Source of the DNA: Sulfitobacter sp. | Lineage (GTDB): Bacteria > Pseudomonadota > Alphaproteobacteria > Rhodobacterales > Rhodobacteraceae | DNA length: 6,815 nt | Reading direction: 5' to 3' | NCBI GenBank assembly: GCA_024636395.1 | Contig: JAGXHD010000167.1 | Location: 1-6,815, forward strand | Part shown: positions 1 to 5,652 of the stretch, one piece after another | How positions within the stretch are numbered: position 1 is the stretch's first letter | Layout: the number at the start of each line of letters is the position of its first letter | Program-made: the position numbers and the translations under genes | Notes under the pieces: generated by a model | Databases searched by the model: none | What the model was told of the DNA's origin: nothing | What the model saw: only the letters and a program-made list of their open reading frames with translations

Positions 1-495
1 TACTCCGAAGCCGCGCGCGCGGTTATGGCCCAACCGGGCGGCAGTGTCTGGACCATTTTTGACGAGCGCATCGCCGCGATTGCACGGCAGTTTGATGATT
101 TCAAACAGGCAGAACAGCAGCGGGCGGTTGTCGTGGCCGACAGCGTTGCGGCTTTGGCGGATCACCTCGGCATCCCACGCACGGGCCTGCAGAAAACATT
201 CGACGCGCTGCCGCAGGCAGGCCGCGATGCCTTCGGCCGATCTTGGCAATCTCAGCCACTTTCCCCGCCCTACCACGCGGCAAAGGTCACCGGCGCTCTG
301 TTCCACACCCAAGGCGGGCTGGAGATTGACCCTGCCACGGCACGGGTGCGCAAGGCCGATGGGGGCAGCTTCGCGAACCTCTTTGCCGCTGGGGGTGCCG
401 CTTGTGGTGTATCCGGTACGGGCGACAGCGGATATCTGTCAGGCAATGGTCTTCTGGCCGCAACGGTGTTGGGCTATCTCGCCGGACGCGGATGA
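1..495 (+). CDS. FAD-dependent oxidoreductase, fumarate reductase/succinate dehydrogenase flavoprotein-like (C-terminal part)
   Basis: The reading frame is open from the first base and ends at TGA 493-495, so only the last 164 residues are present; the start and the N-terminal dinucleotide-binding GxGxxG lie outside the window. Visible hallmarks of the FAD_binding_2 class are LFHTQGGLEID (visible residues about 100-110), equivalent to the HxxxGG active-site and substrate-domain motif of fumarate reductase-like flavoproteins. After it come NLFAAGGAA and a Gly-rich stretch, GVSGTGDSGYLSGNGL, that closes the FAD site near the C-terminus. Family members reduce or oxidise a C-C double bond next to a carboxylate or ketone (fumarate, urocanate, tricarballylate, ketosteroids); the substrate here cannot be read from this part. 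It ends normally with a short YLAGRG tail. The ATG at 25 is internal, not the start. No partner gene follows on this strand for about 500 bp. Confidence 0.85.
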   Translation, partial: YSEAARAVMAQPGGSVWTIFDERIAAIARQFDDFKQAEQQRAVVVADSVAALADHLGIPRTGLQKTFDALPQAGRDAFGRSWQSQPLSPPYHAAKVTGALFHTQGGLEIDPATARVRKADGGSFANLFAAGGAACGVSGTGDSGYLSGNGLLAATVLGYLAGRG

Positions 496-894
496 GTATT
501 CCGGTAGCCTGCCCGACCGCTCCCGAATCAACTCAGCCGTCCAGATCGTCGCTTCGGCCTGACCGAACCCCGCGCCGCGCTCAGCGATCTTTAGTGTAAA
601 CGTCAGATAACTTTGACCTTCACGTCACAACACTGACCCAAATCGGAAAACCAGACCTTCCCGCAGGATGCAGCGAACGGCTGTGACCCCGCAATGTCTG
701 ATGCTGCGCTTAGCGCCAACGTCGACAATGCGCAGTTAGCCTGCTTCCCAAAATCATAGTAATCAAGTGTTTTGAAAGGGGCTGGACAGTGCAGAACTTC
801 TATTTTCTGTAGATCCGAGCGCTGCGATGCAGCTTCGCTGAGCCTATTGTTGGCACCCCGCACGATTCAAAATCTGAGGGCGACTTCACAATCG

Positions 895-914
895 TTCAGA
901 ACGCTGAATTTTTT
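895..914 (+). terminator. weak hairpin plus T-run
   Basis: TTCAG (895-899) and CTGAA (904-908) form a 5-bp stem with a 4-base loop, followed directly by TTTTTT (909-914). The shape is that of an intrinsic terminator, but the stem is short with only two G-C pairs. It lies 400 bases beyond the oxidoreductase stop. It might end that transcript or be chance. Confidence 0.25.
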
Positions 915-948
915 CAGAATCGTGTATAAGATACGCATCAGTCGATTT

Positions 949-966
949 TACTTCGGGACAGAAGTA
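949..966. promoter_or_regulatory. inverted repeat upstream of the lipoprotein gene
   Basis: TACTTC (949-954) and GAAGTA (961-966) are perfect 6-bp arms around a 6-base spacer, 40 bases before the lipoprotein ATG and downstream of a possible TATAAG -10 at 925-930. It could be an operator or a hairpin in the 5' leader. The arms are short enough to occur by chance. Confidence 0.25.
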
Positions 967-1005
967 CTTTAGCCAATTCAGAGAGGTTTTTGGGGATATT
1001 TACTA

Positions 1006-1296
1006 ATGAACACTCGAGTCTGGATTGTTGGATGTATGACTTTGTTGGTTTCAGCCTGCGGTGATATGCAGAGCACGACAGTCAGCCAGTCAGATGGGTT
1101 CTTGAAAGAGCTGCCTGAGGGTGTTCTTGCCATCGCAGCAAAAAACCAAGACCTGACGACCGTTCGCATAGACCCTGCTGATGGATGTTATGTCTATCGC
1201 TATGTTGGCCCCGTCGAAACAACATTTCTGCCACTTCGCGCAGGCAACGGCCGCCCCATTTGCAGCCGTCCAGCAAAGACAGAAGTTACAGGATGA
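1006..1296 (+). CDS. small lipoprotein, roseobacter-type hypothetical
   Basis: This 96-residue protein has a short lipoprotein signal: N-terminal Arg4, a hydrophobic stretch at residues 5-15 and the lipobox V15-S16-A17-C18. Cleavage before Cys18 would leave a lipid-anchored protein of about 79 residues. Gly follows the Cys, so there is no Asp+2 inner-membrane retention signal of the E. coli kind. The mature part has LPEGV, NQDLTTVRIDPADGCYVYRY and a GPVETTFLPLRAGNGRPIC segment. This resembles small uncharacterised lipoproteins I associate with Rhodobacteraceae, with two Cys (residues about 62 and 90) that might form a disulfide. The start is supported by GGGG at 992-995, 10 bases before the ATG. 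It is convergent with the L,D-transpeptidase gene, with a shared hairpin between them. No biochemical function can be assigned. Confidence 0.75.
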   Translation: MNTRVWIVGCMTLLVSACGDMQSTTVSQSDGFLKELPEGVLAIAAKNQDLTTVRIDPADGCYVYRYVGPVETTFLPLRAGNGRPICSRPAKTEVTG

Positions 1297-1300
1297 AAAG

Positions 1301-1332
1301 GTAAAGCGCTTAGCGCCTTACTTGATATTTTT
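1301..1332. terminator. hairpin between convergent genes, probable bidirectional terminator
   Basis: GTAA-a-GCGC (1301-1309) pairs with GCGC-c-TTAC (1313-1321) across a 3-base TTA loop, giving eight pairs and one A/C mismatch. A T-rich tail including TTTTT (1328-1332) follows on the plus side, and CTTTTC follows on the minus side. It begins 5 bases after the lipoprotein stop and sits 29 bases beyond the transpeptidase stop, so it suits both genes. The tail is not immediate, so strength is uncertain. Confidence 0.5.
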
Positions 1333-1349
1333 GCCCTAATTTAGAAGAG

Positions 1350-2015
1350 TTAGCTATTCGCAGTGGCCAATTCTTCTGGTGGATATAGGATCGCTGTGGA
1401 ACCAGTGCTAACCTGCTCATAGAGATCATTTATATGCGGCATAATCATCCGCACGCAGCCGGAACTAGCTCTACCACCGATCGAACGTGGGCTAGGTGAT
1501 CCATGGATACGCAGGTAAGTATCCCTATTTCCAACAAAGAGATAAAAGGCGCGCGAACCAAGCGGGTTTGACGGTCCCGCATCCATGCCATCAGCATGTT
1601 GTGCATATAATTCGGGATCACGTTTAATCATTGCCGGAGTCGGCGTCCAAATCGGCCACTTAGCTTTGCGCCTGATTGAATAAGTTCCCGGTTCATAAAG
1701 GTTGCCCCGCGCGATCGCCACGCCGTACCTCATCGCGGTGCCATTATCGCGGATGTGATATAGATAGCGCGCAACAGCATCGACATGGATATCACCCGCA
1801 GTCAGGTTTGCATTTGCTTCGACCAAACGAGGTAGGAAACGCGATGCGACACCCCATGGATTGGTTGTGCTGGGGACGTAGCCCGCAGGCGTCACTTGCG
1901 CGTCCCATGCATCCCACTTCGACCGATCTGTTGTCGCGGCGGCAGCAGATGAAACTGAAAGCGGTGCCGAAAACAAAGCTGCAGTAGAAATGATGAAATG
2001 GCGTTTGGTTAACAT
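1350..2015 (-). CDS. exported L,D-transpeptidase (YkuD/ErfK-type)
   Basis: This 221-residue protein is complete. Residues 1-27 form an export signal; TKRHFII at its start is a Lys-Arg variant of the twin-arginine motif, followed by a hydrophobic segment and an Ala-rich cleavage region (SSAAAA). The catalytic YkuD signature is intact: His171 in YLRIHGSP, then SSGCVRM with the nucleophile Cys187 and Arg189. Enzymes of this fold cross-link meso-diaminopimelate residues of peptidoglycan (3-3 links) or attach proteins to it in the periplasm, and resist most beta-lactams. Which reaction applies here is unknown. There is no peptidoglycan-binding or LysM domain, so it is a single-domain form. The start is set by AGGAG (2024-2028 on the plus strand) 8 bases before the ATG. 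It is monocistronic and convergent with the lipoprotein gene. Confidence 0.9.
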   Translation of the reverse strand: MLTKRHFIISTAALFSAPLSVSSAAAATTDRSKWDAWDAQVTPAGYVPSTTNPWGVASRFLPRLVEANANLTAGDIHVDAVARYLYHIRDNGTAMRYGVAIARGNLYEPGTYSIRRKAKWPIWTPTPAMIKRDPELYAQHADGMDAGPSNPLGSRAFYLFVGNRDTYLRIHGSPSPRSIGGRASSGCVRMIMPHINDLYEQVSTGSTAILYPPEELATANS

Positions 2016-2023
2016 TTTTTGTG

Positions 2024-2028
2024 CTCCT
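2024..2028 (-). promoter_or_regulatory. ribosome binding site of the L,D-transpeptidase
   Basis: AGGAG on the minus strand, 8 bases before the ATG at 2015, fixes this start. The -35/-10 of the gene could not be picked out with confidence in the bases upstream (about 2040-2100), which hold a small GTAATTAC palindrome at 2064-2071. Confidence 0.7.
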
Positions 2029-2567
2029 GATCGCCTTCCAACCTATCAAAGCTTTTCGGGAAAGTAATTACCCGCGCTTCCGACGACGAGTCAAATGCCT
2101 GTGTTTCACGTTGAGGGCACGGAGCGGTCATTGTTTGCTGTTACGTGAACGGCAGCGAGGCCCCGCACCGCCGAATTTGCGCAGACCGAGCCAGAGGTCC
2201 GGTTTGGCTCAGTATTGCATGACGCCGCCCATGATAGGCCACAGAAAATTCACCGCATTGAGGCAAAAATGCGCGGCGCTCCCCAGTCACTATAGATGTC
2301 CGACAAAACTGATCTTGCTGTCACAGGGCCGGTTGTCGGTCGGCCTGGGGCGACCGGCAACCGTTCACAAACAGAAACGCCCCTCAGGTGTCCTGTTTCC
2401 AAGATGCATCCCGTGATTTCGCCAGGACGCCGTCTTCTGTGATGGCTGCAATTGGCTTGGGGGCGCTGGTTGCCTTTTGGGTCGCGATGGAACCCGATGT
2501 ATAGCCACGCCGACTTCCATGTCCGGCGCACGGAGTTGATGATCTCAGACATTCTTTGAACCTACCC
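2029..2567. other. intergenic region without a convincing gene
   Basis: Nothing recognisable is encoded between the L,D-transpeptidase and the toxin gene. A minus-strand frame at 2250-2552 (100 codons, ATG 16 bases after the toxin stop, preceded by GAGGGTAGG) has an acceptable ribosome site. Its product is rich in Arg, Pro, His and Gly after about residue 25 and looks like random translation, so I do not call it. The one strong structure is a stem-loop at 2330-2363, listed separately. Confidence 0.5.
2330..2363. repeat. 13-bp inverted repeat (stem-loop)
   Basis: CGGTTGTCGGTCG (2330-2342) and CGACCGGCAACCG (2351-2363) are inverted copies with 12 of 13 matches and an 8-base loop. The single mismatch becomes a G-U wobble in a plus-strand RNA. 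No T-run follows on either side, so it is not a classic intrinsic terminator. It lies 205 bases beyond the toxin stop in the direction of toxin transcription. It could be an mRNA 3' structure, a protein-binding site or the relic of a mobile element end. Confidence 0.6.
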
Positions 2568-2996
2568 TCAGTCGTTGCGGCGCACTGCCAGAGATTTTCT
2601 GGCCTTGATCGCGGCGATCTTTCTGGACTGAACCTGCTTGGTGAAGGTTGAACTGAACGTTCCCAAACGGCCTGCGGCCTCAAAATAGTAGGATTGCGCC
2701 GGCCTATCGATGTTGTGCTCATCAGCAACCACCCAAAGTCGCAAATCAACATCCAGGCCTGCGCGTTTCTTCTCGATCTCGGGCACCTCTATCGCAAAGG
2801 GATTATTGCTCTGTGGCTGTGAGGTAACTGGGACCAATATCACTTCCATCAGGCCCTCGGCAGTTTGGGTCAGCAAGGCCAACACACATGGCCTGTTCTT
2901 GCGGCCTTCGGTCTCGCCCCGTTGCGCTTCCCGCTGCCACAAGTATGGGAACCGCCACACCTCACCGAGCTTTGGTAGATCGTCACGGTCAGTCAT
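2568..2996 (-). CDS. PemK/MazF-like toxin of a type II toxin-antitoxin system
   Basis: This predicted 142-residue growth inhibitor resembles the PemK-type toxins common in Alphaproteobacteria; the MazF/PemK fold usually acts as a sequence-specific endoribonuclease in the cytoplasm. Visible features are GEVWRFPYLW (11-20), the basic GRKNRPCVLAL core (31-41, the usual K-x-RP of the family), the strand VILVPVTSQP (52-61) with Thr58, the EVPEIEKKRAGLD segment, and a WVVADEHN motif (88-95). The start is the ATG at 2996 rather than one at 3047, because AGGAG lies 10 bases upstream (plus 3007-3011) and the longer version would read through the antitoxin end. The last 7 codons of the antitoxin region and the toxin start overlap by 8 nt, so the pair is translationally coupled. 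The Lys/Arg-rich tail (RKIAAIKARKSLAVRR) is unremarkable. RNA cleavage is inferred. Confidence 0.82.
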   Translation of the reverse strand: MTDRDDLPKLGEVWRFPYLWQREAQRGETEGRKNRPCVLALLTQTAEGLMEVILVPVTSQPQSNNPFAIEVPEIEKKRAGLDVDLRLWVVADEHNIDRPAQSYYFEAAGRLGTFSSTFTKQVQSRKIAAIKARKSLAVRRND

Positions 2997-3231
2997 TGTC
3001 GATGCTCTCCTGAAGAGCACCGGCCATTGCCTCGGCTTCCGCATCACTCATTTCAGAGACATGAACCGACCTGCGGCTGTCCATCCCATGTTGCAACCGT
3101 TCAAACTCCTCCGTACTCAGAACGACAAAGCGGGCTTTTCCGTGCCGGGCAATCGCCACCGGGCGCTGCGCGGCAGCAGCAAGAACATCGCCGGTCTTGT
3201 TGGAAAGTTCGGTCGAAGAAAACTGGCGCAC
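2989..3231 (-). CDS. Phd/YefM-family antitoxin
   Basis: This 80-residue antitoxin begins MRQFSSTELSNKTGDVL, a typical Phd/YefM opening (prevent-host-death fold, DNA-binding N-terminus). It continues with RPVAIARHGKARFVVLSTEEFERL, where the RHGK..FV strand matches the family. The acidic tail (SEMSDAEAEAMAGALQESIDND) would be the disordered toxin-binding part. The start is a GTG at 3229-3231 with a near-perfect AAGGAGG (plus 3237-3243) 5 bases upstream. The frame stays open further upstream, but those codons translate the operator repeats and are not protein-like. The TGA (2989-2991) falls inside the toxin start region, giving an 8-nt overlap. By family precedent it neutralises the toxin and represses its own promoter, and the toxin acts as co-repressor. 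Confidence 0.85.
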   Translation of the reverse strand: MRQFSSTELSNKTGDVLAAAAQRPVAIARHGKARFVVLSTEEFERLQHGMDSRRSVHVSEMSDAEAEAMAGALQESIDND

Positions 3232-3236
3232 ATAAC

Positions 3237-3284
3237 CCTCCTTAGCTAATTTATGTATATTAGCTAATTTATGGAGAGTTGCAA
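3237..3284 (-). promoter_or_regulatory. promoter/operator of the toxin-antitoxin operon with duplicated 14-bp repeats
   Basis: Two identical direct repeats, TTAGCTAATTTATG, lie at 3242-3255 and 3260-3273, 18 bases apart start to start. Each opens with the perfect palindrome TTAGCTAA (3242-3249 and 3260-3267). On the minus strand a candidate promoter has TTGCAA (-35, plus 3279-3284), 16 bases, then TAATAT (-10, plus 3257-3262), so both repeats fall in or next to the promoter core. The downstream copy abuts the AAGGAGG ribosome site. The layout fits autorepression by the antitoxin or the toxin-antitoxin complex. The repeats are seen; the protein that binds them is inferred. Confidence 0.65.
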
Positions 3285-3309
3285 GACACAGCTGGAAAAG
3301 AGCAATGAA

Positions 3310-3325
3310 CGGCCCCGAAAGGCCG
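3310..3325 (-). terminator. hairpin upstream of the toxin-antitoxin promoter
   Basis: CGGCC (3310-3314) and GGCCG (3321-3325) form a 5-bp all-GC stem around a 6-base loop. On the minus strand it is followed by TTCATTGCTCTTTT, a loose T-rich tail. It sits 23 bases beyond the stop of the small frameshifted gene and just before the toxin-antitoxin promoter, where the partition-region transcript would be expected to end. Confidence 0.4.
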
Positions 3326-3347
3326 CCCATCCCAATGAAACCGGCTC

Positions 3348-3630
3348 TCAGAAGCACTCAGGGACCCATGCCTCGATCCGGGTTTTCTGCTTTGCGGTGA
3401 CGCCGCACGCTTTCTGCTGCTCAGGATCATTGAACAGTTTGTGCAGGGTCTCATTCTTCTCGCCCTTCCTGGACTTGGCAACGGCTTTGAATGCCCTGTC
3501 CGTTTGAGCGTTCCCAAGCCGCGAGCTTTTTTGTGAAACGCGCAGGGGGCTTGGAGCTGCCGTCGGTGTAGTGAATGAGCGTCCCGAGGGGTGCGGTATT
3601 GATAATAATTGTCGCACATGCATTCATCAT
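3348..3630 (-). pseudogene. small conserved plasmid gene next to the ParB-like gene, probably frameshifted
   Basis: An ATG at 3628-3630 overlaps the TGA that ends the ParB-like frame (ATGA), so translation would be coupled. The frame from this ATG runs 59 codons to TGA 3451-3453 and contains TAPLGTLIHYTDGSSKPPARF, then TKKLAAWERSNG. This resembles the N-terminus of small uncharacterised alphaproteobacterial proteins (PLGxLIxYxDGxxxPPxRFxxKLAAWE). From about 3497 a different minus frame carries protein-like sequence to TGA 3348-3350 (AFKAVAKSRKGEKNETLHKL, then FNDPEQQKACGVTAKQKTRI). I read this as one gene shifted out of frame near 3497. Alternatively the 59-residue ORF is a complete short gene. 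I do not know the C-terminal part and cannot assign a function. Confidence 0.45.
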
Positions 3631-3637
3631 ATTGATA

Positions 3638-4255
3638 TTAATACATTATATGGTGATTTGGGGCAGGAATACCCGCCCCCGGCTGGTTGACGTCTCTCGG
3701 CGGCCGACATCGATGCCTTATCGACAACCGGATCGTCTGGAAGGAACTTAGGAAGGTCAGAATCACTGACGCTCTCAACACTTCAGCAGCTGCATCGACC
3801 CCCTGCCCTTCCGCGGAATCCAATGTTACCAGATCCCCGCGGCGCAGGACCTCGGACAACCAACTGCGGCCTTTCAGCAGTCGCTCGGCCGCGGTCGTTA
3901 TCTCGCCCTTCTTTAGGTGATCAAGGAGCTGTGCGGTCCCCTCCCCTTTGGCCTCGCGCACAGCCTCGAGGATCCGGGCCTTCGGCACGCGGTTCAGATA
4001 GGTATCCACGGTCGGCCCCCAGCCTGCCTCGAACTTGTCGAGATCAACCACTTGTACTGCGATGCCGGCCTGCGCCATGCGCAGGGTCAGACCATTAGCC
4101 GAGATGCCCGCACCATAGCGGTTCACCTTCTCATACAGCGCGTCAATCCCGGTGCTAACGCAATAGGCCAATAGCGACAGTCGGCTCGCATGATCGAGGT
4201 CCGTCAGCATCGTCACCAAGCGGCAGTTTTGCTTCCCATGAGGCGTGACGATCAT
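3638..4255 (-). pseudogene. C-terminal fragment of the RepB/ParB-like gene
   Basis: This open frame carries the RepB-type C-terminal region. Recognisable parts are the helix LSLLAYCVSTGIDALYEKVN, GISANGLTLRMAQAG, then FEAGWGPTVDTYLNRVPKAR and ILEAVREAKGEGTAQLLDHL, with KKGEITTAAERLL and a WLSEVLR segment. The first 16 residues (from the nominal Met) are out-of-frame sequence. Genuine similarity starts near LTDLDHAS and ends at EVLRA (about 3770); the following 45 residues are a frameshifted read. There is no ribosome site at the Met, so independent translation is unlikely. It is a part of the broken gene, listed because it appears as a long open frame. Confidence 0.65.
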
Positions 4256-4359
4256 CCACAGCCTGCGCCACCGGGATGTCTTTCAAATCGGCAGCTTGCT
4301 CGGACATGTAGATTTGGCGGACCGAAGCCTCCAAGCAACCTCCCGCCGCACCCGTCGAT

Positions 4360-4746
4360 TTACATGAGGATCACTGCCGTCCCATCCAAAGTCGTCTGAT
4401 TACCCCCCTGCCCCGCTGTGGCTGGATCGATCCCGTCTTGGACTTGGACCGCGGTCTCAATGCGTGGCTCATCTTCCGGACGCACGTAGCCTCGATAGAC
4501 AGCAAGCGCGCCGGAACGGTCGAGCGTAACGAAAACTCCTGCCCGCGCGACTTCCGCCAGATCGAAGATCAGCGGCCGGATCTCGAGTTTCTCCATTACC
4601 TGCTCGAGTTCGCCGAGATGGGAATCGATCTATTCAGGGAATTCATCCTGGCCAGCGCATTCCTCTTCCAGCACCCGATACTCGGTGAGCAGCTTGGCAT
4701 GAGCCGCGCCCTCGTCATCCGTCATCGGCGCAGGATCACCGACCAA
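4360..4746 (-). pseudogene. middle fragment of the RepB/ParB-like gene, between premature stops
   Basis: This stretch is in the same frame as the 301-residue N-terminal part. It directly follows the TAA at 4747-4749 and contains the second stop, TAG 4630-4632, flanked by DEFPE and IDSHLGELEQ. Codon 1 of the TAA context suggests an original CAA/CAG Gln, and the TAG an original GAG or CAG; these are inferences. The acidic linker helix (AAHAKLLTEYRVLEEE) and the VARAGVFVTLDRSGALAVY strand region are as in intact relatives. After DGIDPATAGQGG the sequence loses family character and a stop follows. Confidence 0.6.
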
Positions 4747-5652
4747 TTACCGCAGCGCACTGCTGTAGCCATAGGGGAGATCAGGCGACACCTCGATCCA
4801 CTTCCAGATCTCGACAGCAATCCTCTCAGCTTTGGCCTGCAACTTTTCAGTCACCAGACGATCAAGCAGCGCAGGGTCTTCAAACCAGCCGCCGTCATCG
4901 CCTTGGAAGAGATAATTCAGCATCCTGCCGCCAGCTGCTTCATAGGCGTCGACACCAACAAATACCGCGCGTCGATCCGACGCCCGGACCGAGGTCTCAG
5001 TGAGCATGCGCCGGATCTGAAATGGCTCTTTGTTCCAAGAAGAATTAATCGCATCCCAGACCTGAACCTGGCGGTCGTGGTCCGGATTCACTGTGAAGGC
5101 CATTAGCTGTTCCAGCGTCATGCCCTGCTCGGAATAGATTTCGAGCAGGGCAGGGGCGACGGATGCAAGTTTCATCCACTGCTTCACGATCTGTGACGTG
5201 ACGAAGAAGGCAACAGCAATTTCTTCGTCGTCTTGCCCCTTCTCGCGCAGCGTGACTAAGGTACGGAACCGGTCGAGCGGATGCAGAGCAATATGCTGCA
5301 TGTTTTTCGCAAGAGAGTCGTCCTCGGCGAGAATGTCAAAGCCCGCGTCCCGTACGATGCGGGGTATGGGCGTGGTCTTGTTCAATCGCTTCTGCTTGAC
5401 CAGCAGGGACAAGGTTTGTAAGCGCCGAACACCGGCCGGGATCTCGAACTTGCCAGTTTCGGCACCGTCATCGTCCAGCACAGGTCGCACGCTCGGGCTC
5501 TGCAGGAGGCCGCGGCGGGCGATTTCCTCCGCCAACTCAACAACGTACACGCCTGCCTTGATGCGTCGCACATGGGATTCGCTCAGCACAAGCTTGTCGA
5601 AGGGGATATCCCGGGATGGGGACAGTATGATTTTCTGGACTGCTTTCGCCAT
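4747..5652 (-). CDS. RepB/ParB-like protein, N-terminal 301 residues (truncated by a premature stop)
   Basis: The start is ATG 5652, with GGAG 8 bases upstream; a TTG at 5691 is in frame but has no support. The product begins MAKAVQKIILSPSRDIPFDK. Residues 15-130 form the ParB N-terminal (ParB/Srx-like) domain: VRRIKAG, then a degraded GxRR box (AGVRRLQTL, 73-81) and the box that in ParB reads ENxQR but here is KNMQH (116-120), before LHPLDRFRTL. A KorB/ParB-type helix-turn-helix follows at about 138-165 (GQDDEEIAVAFFVTSQIVKQ). Next come GMTLEQLMAFTVNPDHDRQV and WNKEPFQIRRMLTE. Changes at the Glu and Arg of the conserved box, which in ParB contact nucleotide and DNA partners, suggest relaxed selection. 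ParB-family proteins bind specific DNA in plasmid segregation or gene control. A stable fragment could still bind DNA, but the RepB-type C-terminal half is lost. Confidence 0.7.
   Translation of the reverse strand: MAKAVQKIILSPSRDIPFDKLVLSESHVRRIKAGVYVVELAEEIARRGLLQSPSVRPVLDDDGAETGKFEIPAGVRRLQTLSLLVKQKRLNKTTPIPRIVRDAGFDILAEDDSLAKNMQHIALHPLDRFRTLVTLREKGQDDEEIAVAFFVTSQIVKQWMKLASVAPALLEIYSEQGMTLEQLMAFTVNPDHDRQVQVWDAINSSWNKEPFQIRRMLTETSVRASDRRAVFVGVDAYEAAGGRMLNYLFQGDDGGWFEDPALLDRLVTEKLQAKAERIAVEIWKWIEVSPDLPYGYSSALR

Larger units (their letters stand above)
496..1005. other. intergenic region without a convincing gene
   Basis: About 510 bases separate the oxidoreductase from the lipoprotein gene. 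I see no RNA gene and no reading frame with family motifs. The longest minus-strand frame (603-863, 86 codons, GTG start, no clear ribosome site) encodes a low-charge peptide that I do not recognise. Noted structures are a weak TTCAG-AACG-CTGAA hairpin followed by six T (895-914), a TATAAG box at 925-930 that could be a -10 for the lipoprotein gene but lacks a good -35, and an inverted repeat at 949-966. Confidence 0.5.
3627..5652 (-). pseudogene. RepB/ParB-like partition-family gene, decayed (whole locus)
   Basis: Joining homologous-looking pieces across frames rebuilds one long ParB N-terminal/RepB C-terminal-type protein (family about 700 residues, from memory). The N-terminal 301 residues are open from ATG 5652, then TAA 4747-4749 interrupts what should read ALR-x-LVGDP. 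The same frame resumes with MTDDEGAAHAKLLTEYR, is stopped again by TAG 4630-4632, then continues through FDLAEVARAGVFVTLDRSG and YRGYVRPEDEP to TAA near 4359. A few dozen residues of the usual middle then appear to be missing. A second frame carries CLEASVRQIYMSEQ and LKDIPVAQAVDDRHASWE (about 4340-4220). A third carries LTDLDHASRLSLLAYC to DAAAEVLRA (about 4215-3770). A one-base loss near 3770 returns to the second frame for the tail FLPDDPVVDKASMSAAERR and TGA 3627-3629. Two stops, a deletion and several shifts mark a pseudogene, not a sequencing slip. Confidence 0.8.

Noticed and set aside
44..562. 172-codon plus-strand ORF overlapping the oxidoreductase
   Set aside because: It is a shifted-frame shadow; the real frame carries the HTQGG and Gly-rich FAD motifs.
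706..717. GCGCTTAGCGCC, repeated at 1306-1317
   Set aside because: The 12-base word is nearly self-complementary; at 1306 it is part of a terminator hairpin, at 706 it lacks flanking pairing, so the match is probably coincidental.
2250..2552. 100-codon minus-strand ORF directly after the toxin gene, with a GAGGGTAGG-like ribosome site
   Set aside because: After the first 25 residues the product is rich in Arg, Pro, His and Gly with no motif, like random translation of GC-rich DNA, and it runs through the 13-bp stem-loop.
2997..3047. Upstream start giving a 159-residue toxin
   Set aside because: The extra 17 residues are basic out-of-frame antitoxin sequence; the ATG at 2996 has its own AGGAG and the usual overlap.
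2710..3249. 179-codon plus-strand ORF across the toxin-antitoxin pair
   Set aside because: It is antisense to two genes with recognisable families; it has no motif or ribosome site of its own.
3645..3650. Perfect TATAAT on the minus strand just before the small coupled gene
   Set aside because: It lies inside the ParB-like C-terminal codons (SPYNV) and no acceptable -35 is found 16-18 bases upstream.
4438..5106. 222-codon plus-strand ORF
   Set aside because: It is the antisense shadow of the ParB-like gene, whose minus-strand product has clear family motifs and a ribosome site.
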